Positions 58,540 through 64,000 of a stretch of 64,000 nt of DNA are shown piece after piece. The stretch's first letter is position 1. The number at the start of each line of letters is the position of its first letter. The notes beneath the pieces were generated by a model. The model worked only from the letters and a program-made list of their open reading frames with translations. It was not told the DNA's origin and did not search any database. The stretch is from Alitta virens (lineage: Eukaryota; Annelida; Polychaeta; Phyllodocida; Nereididae), in NCBI GenBank assembly GCA_932294295.1, contig OW028580.1:34398636-34462635 (forward strand). The letters run 5' to 3'. The position numbers were made by a program, and so were the translations under genes.

Positions 58540-58845
58540 CTGGGTTTGAACCCACTACCTTGCGCATATGAGCACCTGGTGGCCTAATGGTTACAGCACT
58601 TGACTGTGAATCCACTGGCTTGCGGGTTCGAATCCCGCTCCGGTGTTTTACTCAAGACTGAGGTGAAACGAAAGCCTAACACAAAAATTAACATTAATTA
58701 TAATAAAACCAGGACACACGCATACGTGCAGCTCCTCTCACTAATCTAGTCAGAGTAGAGCTACCCGGCAATCCGGGGTATTATAGCACACATTCAGAAG
58801 AAGAAGAGGAGTCCCATGCCTTAACCACTAAGCCCTGGCATCTAG
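58540..58845 (-). mobile_element. SINE head interrupted by another SINE
   Basis: On the - strand the A box (GGCTTAGTGGTTAAGG, 58819-58834) and B box (GGTTCAAACCC, 58542-58552) belong to one tRNA-like head once the + strand element at 58573-58808 is removed. Confidence 0.55.
58573..58808 (+). mobile_element. tRNA-derived SINE inserted in another SINE
   Basis: The head (58573-58645) has A box TGGCCTAATGG and a perfect T arm GCGGG-TTCGAAT-CCCGC. A GTG sits at the anticodon position, but the anticodon stem is mismatched, so it is not a working tRNA. The tail is AGAAGAAG. Confidence 0.65.
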
Positions 58846-60947
58846 CTGTTATGAAACAGCACTAGCACCCATGTTCACCTTACTGAAGGTAACATTAATA
58901 TTGTGGATTAATAATCTCTGAGAATAAGCTGGATAGGTTAATTCTTTTATGTCCTTTCTGTTTGACTGCCAAAAAAGTCACCTCCATTATTAGCGGTTGT
59001 GCAATGTTCAGACACAATTTTCTATTAATGTCTGCACCTGCTCTTGGCTGCTGAGATGCTGGACAGTCGCCATTGTTCTGTCGCGTGTTCTTACCAAGTG
59101 TTTGTGGCACTTGTATGAAAAACCATTTCCTCCCATTGCCCAACTCATTTCGCTTTCTTCCCACTTTTTTCTGTCTGATGACTTTCTTACCAGGCCTTTC
59201 TGTCTGATTACTTTATGCATTGGTTGTCAGAAGGCTCAAAATAAGCACTGATGTAGTGGAAAGGTGAATTATATCCAATGTTACTTTAGTGGCGGAAGAA
59301 CAAACATGTATAACTTCAACTTAAAGCTACATCATTGAAACTAGTACCTCTAATCTAGAACATAAAGATTAAGGCTTCTAATTAAATTATTAAAACATAA
59401 CAGAAGTCTGTTGTTTTCTGGGTATCACAGCCACCACTGATCCGCTGGATGGTAAAATTCTATATAATTATATAAAATAGGTATACACTATACAACACTC
59501 AGGCCAATCAAACAAAACCTTGGGGAAAGAGAGTAGCCAAAAAATGTGTCAGTAATCAGTCGGATTTTTATATTCCAGTACTGTTTTCTTTTTAAATTGT
59601 AATTTATAATAGACTATTACTACCACGCCATGAATGCAGTTCTGATGAGCGGCGTCATTGCCATATAGGTCAATGCAGTTGGGATGCTGGTTTGCATACA
59701 GTTCTTAGAAGATACGGATACATTCTTATCTTTGCCTTACATTGGATTATTTTTAGTCCCCTCAAAGATTTGATATCGTGTCATATGCAAATGACCTGTG
59801 TGTGTCCTGTTGTCATAGGGTCTTTGATATGGTTTTCTGTTCTTTGCAACTTGTAGTGAGTGTAGCAAGCAACTCCTGATATTTTCTGTCTAACGATTTG
59901 AGACAACCAATTTAATTCTTAGCATAATAGTGAATGTTTGAAACTTTAGCAATAAATGAAGTGGGCGGCCAGATTGGATATTTTCAATCATTGTAGTGTT
60001 GGTTAAGTTATTTTCTTGTCAATTTCACCACAACAATTTTAGAATTAATTTGGGAATTTTCTCATAACCGATTTGCCGCTCCCCTGAAATTGGAGAGGGA
60101 AATGCTTCCGCGCGTCGTCTGCACACAAAGTAGTGCGATTACTACGCCTTATTTCTTTCTTCCAAGAAGCAATTCGCTGTAAAAATGGTTCAGATGATTT
60201 CTTTGGACTTAAACTCTACTAATGTTATGAAATTGAACAACTTTATCGTGGAATTCCACCAACTGCAGAAGGTACTATTTTCGTAAAAGGCACTGAACAA
60301 GCGTTGTAACGGCGTAGTGACGCGTTGTAACAGCGTTGCGACGCTTATTCAATGATCCATTTTTTACGTTATCCCTTGATGCTTTGCGTGAGTTCTCAGA
60401 AAAACCGGTTCTACGCACTGGACAAACGCCATCTTTCGGCAGAAATTGCTATTAGCCTAATGGCGTTTCGTATCTGGGAAAATAGGTTAGGCCTACTACC
60501 AAAAAAGCAAAATTAATCTCTGGATGGCTAAATAGCTCTATATGCATTAAAATCAACAGATAAGGATATCTAGGATGACTTTCTTCTTTCTTTTTTTTTT
60601 AAATAAAATACTGAATTGATAAATGACAAAAATTTCTCATACGTAGGACCTATCAGCGCAAAGAATTTGTTGAAAGTTCTGATTACTAATGTTACCTTGG
60701 TATTTTGATATTTTTACCTCAAGCAGCCATTTTTTGCTATTTTCTAAAAAGTCAAAAACCCAAGAACTCCGACCTCTCTGGTTATCACTCATCTCAATGA
60801 GTATGAATCCCTTAGGATCATGCGCACAAGGTACTACTTTATGCGCGGATGCCGACGTTTCCTGCCCACACTACACATCGGGAGGCAGTGAGAGTCATCC
60901 AATTGTGTTGACATGACGTCATCATCCCTTCTAATTATCCAACCTCC

Positions 60948-60966
60948 TGCTGGGGGCGCCAGGGGT
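60948..60966 (+). promoter_or_regulatory. CTCF-like core motif
   Basis: CTGCTGGGGGCGCCAGGG. Confidence 0.3.
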
Positions 60967-61223
60967 CCCAACCGGAAGTTGATCCGGATCTGCATTCAGG
61001 CCCAGTTTGATGTGTCTATAAACAGGACGAACTCGAAACACAGGCGGAAGAACACCTGTGCTGCCAAATATAAAAAAAGACATCTATGAAAAAGCTGAGA
61101 AGACAAAAAGGTGCATGACACGAGGTTTATGTGACCAGAGATCTTACTATGGTAAATAACTATAGCTTGTGAAGATGGAATAAACCATGGCCCTGACCAT
61201 TGTGATGACCACCCGTCAGCTTA

Positions 61224-61243
61224 AATATATATATATATATATA
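61224..61243 (+). repeat. (TA)n microsatellite
   Basis: About ten TA units. Confidence 0.85.
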
Positions 61244-61368
61244 ATTTTTATTGACAATCTCAATATCATGAGTTGATACATGTGTCAAAACAACAAAAAC
61301 TGAAAAAAACATTCACTACAAATACTACATAGGTTATGACTACAGAATATGTACAGAAGACTGAATTA

Positions 61369-61426
61369 TTATATCCATTATTAAATATGTATTGGTTAAT
61401 CAATAATAGCATTCATTTTTGTTAAA
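61369..61426 (+). repeat. 58-bp dispersed duplication, copy 1
   Basis: Near-identical to 62117-62174: 'tatccattattaaata' and 'ggttaatcaat' to 'cattcatttttgttaaat'. Confidence 0.8.
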
Positions 61427-62090
61427 TATAATGTCAAATATACTTCTTTCAATTATCATCAGATTATATTACTGATGCAAAATAGTATTTTCAGTTCTCA
61501 TAATCTAATTCCGAATTCTCCAAATCATGTAGGAAGTTTAAATAATGTCTGTATTTGAGAATCACTTCATAAGATCCTTCACACTGTACATTGTAAGTGA
61601 TCTACTGAAACAGTTTCTGGACATGATTCAATTTAAAAAATGACACCCAATCGTATTTCATTAGCTCAACAAAAGAATATGTGGAGCAGATCTGGGGATG
61701 GACTAAAAATGTGCCTTCCTTGCTTGAAGTGGAGGAAGTACATTCATAAGATATTGCAATTTTGACTGACCTTTGACATAATGACCACAGAAATTCAAAC
61801 CACAAACCACAACTATGATAATACTATCACTTGGTTTGAGCTTTTGTTTTCTTTAGTGCATTCAAGATGACTTGAACCCTGATAATTTCCATCCGATACG
61901 CCACTTATCTTAGTAGTTCAGACATAGTCAGACAAAGTGTCATTCTAAAGAAACTTCACTGCTCTCCATGACACATGGTCGGCTAGCACGTGTTGTATGG
62001 AAGCAGCTTCTGGGTGATTCAATGCCAAATGTATATAAACACAGGGCCACCTCTATTTAAAGACGACTTCATTATTAAGTCTCACAATCA

Positions 62091-62106
62091 ATTATGACGT
62101 CATAAT
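62091..62106 (+). promoter_or_regulatory. 16-bp CRE palindrome
   Basis: ATTATGACGTCATAAT, perfect. The core also occurs at 55201 in the 3' UTR. Confidence 0.35.
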
Positions 62107-62116
62107 GACTCAACAA

Positions 62117-62174
62117 ATTATCCATTATTAAATAAGTATCGGTTAATCAATATTAGCCTTCATTTTTGTTAAAT
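62117..62174 (+). repeat. 58-bp dispersed duplication, copy 2
   Basis: See 61369-61426; separated by about 750 bp. Confidence 0.8.
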
Positions 62175-62759
62175 TGTTTGTAAAGCCTTTGTAAACAATC
62201 AATCAATCGATCAATTTAGCCAAATTATCTCAAAATCATAATCAAATCACCGTATTAAATTTAAACTTTAAACACAGATAATTCATCCTTGGCGTGCGAG
62301 GGTGAGATAATTTAAATGGTGAGAACCTTATGGTAACAAGGTTTGCCACAAGGACCAATTTAAAAACGTTCGAAGGCTATATTTGGCTAGCTTCCAAACA
62401 CATACACAAATGGCCAGATATTTCAATTAAAAAAGTTCTTTAATGCGAGGTTACCCTGTATATAAACTCAATTTTTGACCCCAAACCCATGCACAAACGA
62501 TTACAACATATCCGCTCCCTATCAAAGTACCCCATTTCTGAGAAACTCTCCCCCAAAACGGACCAATCACAGGGGGCGATACAATCTGCAGACGTCACAT
62601 GACTTGACCTGCACCCAGAAAAGATCAAAGAAGAAACTCCCTACTTTGCAAGTCATTCTAACCCATTGTACAGGGTTTTGAAATGTAAACAAAACATTTT
62701 TATTCTGGTTGTTTATTCGTGCTGTTTATTGTCGCATAAACATTGTAGTCCTGCCAGTG

Positions 62760-63119
62760 CAAGAAGAAGAAGAAGAAGAATAAAAGAAGAAGAAGAAGAA
62801 GAAGAAGAAAATAATAAGAAAAAAAAAGAAGAAAAAGAAGAAGAATAAAAGAAGAAGAAGAAAGAGAAGAAGAAGAAAGAAGAAGAAAAAGAAGAAGAAT
62901 AAAAGAAGAAGAATAAAAAGAAGAAAAAGAAGAAGAATAAAAGAAGAAGAAGAAAGAGAAGAAGAAGAAAGAAGAAGAAAAAGAAGAAGAATAAAAGAAG
63001 AAGAATAAAAAGAAGAAGAAGAAGAAGAATAAAAGAAGAAGAAGAAAGAGAAGAAGAAGGAAAAGAAGAAGAAGAAAAAGAAGAAGAAGAAGAAAAAGAA
63101 GAAGAAGGAAAAGAAGAAG
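62760..63119 (+). repeat. (GAA)n purine array with higher-order period
   Basis: GAA units mixed with ATAAAA and AAAGAG variants. The marker 'aaagagaagaag' recurs at 62861, 62953 and 63045, exactly 92 bp apart. The Phe/Ser reverse frame is an artefact. Confidence 0.95.
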
Positions 63120-64000
63120 CTAGAAGTACCTCTGAAAGACATATTGTGACCTAAATAAAAAGAAAGAAATTGTTAATAACCAATGATTTGTAACACTTTG
63201 GCAGGGCAATAAGAGGGTTGGGGTTAATTCATGGAAATTGAGGGTTAAACATGTGTGTATTGCGCTGAGAGCAGTGACAGTTTGGCTCATTTCCCCCTTA
63301 TTCTTCAGGTAAATATAAATTTGAACACACACTACAACATTTTATGGCTGCCATTGTAAAATATGGGATGCCAAGTAATGGGACAGAAAACACAATTTTT
63401 AGCTTTCTTTTTTTTCAGATTTTCTATATCGCATAGGAATAAAAAAAACCTGAAATTGATATCAAAATGTTGTTTAAAATGTAGATGAACTATATTTATG
63501 TTATATGCAAAATTTCACTCATGTAGGTTTAATAGTGTCTTTGATATGGAGGTTTGGAAAAATATGATTTCATATTTTCCCTTATCATTACAAATTCTGT
63601 ATTCACAAGGTCATGAGACCCCAAAAAGCCACAATTACAGTTTCAAATATATTCTGGCAAAAGATTTATATATGTGTATGCATGAAGGTGCAGTCGAATT
63701 CTCCTTCAGAATAAATAAAAAAAATAAAACTAAAATAAAACACTTTATTTTATTTTTTTTCCAAATTGTAAAACACAGCCAACATACATATAGTGATACC
63801 ATGATACCATGCCATGTACATTTAGTGATACTATATGAAATTTTGATAGAGTAAGTGCATCAGCGTTCGAGTTCTGCTCTGGAAACGAAAGTGCTATGCC
63901 AGCTGGCTCGCAGGCCCACCTGCCCATCAGACAGACACTGATGATACCAATACCTCCCTTCCAATTTTGTTTGCTGAGGGTTAAAATCTAATGCGTGGGT

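Larger units (their letters stand above)
56741..64000. other. Downstream intergenic region
   Basis: No gene supported. It contains CTCF-like cores (57005-57020, 57961-57976, 60948-60966), nested SINEs (58540-58845), a TA repeat (61224), a 58-bp duplication (61369/62117) and a GAA array (62760). Confidence 0.7.

Noticed and set aside
58573..58645. Functional tRNA-His (GTG at the anticodon position)
   Set aside because: T arm is perfect, but anticodon and acceptor stems are mismatched and a SINE body with a tail follows.
60184..60282. Possible first exon (MVQMISLDLNSTNV...) with a donor-like 'gtacta'
   Set aside because: Only about 30 codons, no downstream exon found, no known family.
62726..63142. 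138-residue Phe/Ser reverse frame
   Set aside because: Artefact of the GAA array.

Overview
The window is a piece of an intron-rich, AT-rich animal genome. It holds most of one gene on the + strand: a Slit axon-guidance ligand, visible from the second leucine-rich domain (D2) to the stop codon. All 32 visible coding exons join in one frame with GT-AG splice sites and encode about 1,224 residues. The domain order is LRR domain D2, D3, D4 (each with cysteine-capped N and C ends), six EGF repeats, one laminin-G domain, one EGF repeat, then a C-terminal cystine knot. A single EGF after the LamG matches the fly (7 EGF) layout rather than the vertebrate (9 EGF) one. With the SINE/MITE load and long microsatellites, this suggests an invertebrate, probably marine; I cannot name the phylum.

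Layout. 1-10496: intron sequence 5' of the first visible exon; the signal peptide and D1 must lie upstream of the window. 10497-29705: D2, spread over large introns. 36811-39915: D3. 41036-41092: a 57-nt cysteine-rich exon between D3 and D4. 43009-49449: D4. 50081-51579: EGF exons. 52073-53796: LamG and EGF7. 54392-54451: a 60-nt linker exon. 54713-54939: cystine knot and stop. A 3' UTR of about 1.8 kb follows, with two AATAAA signals at 56668 and 56704. 56740-64000 has no gene I can support.

The non-coding part holds tRNA-derived SINEs (one with a perfect 14-bp target-site duplication, one pair nested), several MITE families, and a 2.3-kb foldback-like element with 21-bp arrays in inverted arms between two D2 exons. 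It also holds large tetra-, penta- and trinucleotide arrays, some with higher-order periods. Putative regulatory patches include CRE clusters, CACGTG/CCAAT clusters, one TCTCGCGAGA site and an apparent excess of CTCF-like cores.

How it works together: this is one transcription unit for a secreted Robo ligand. D2 is the Robo-binding domain, D4 the dimerisation domain, and the LamG/cystine-knot tail binds matrix in the known family. No other protein gene, RNA gene or CRISPR is supported. A few short open frames are flagged as speculative.
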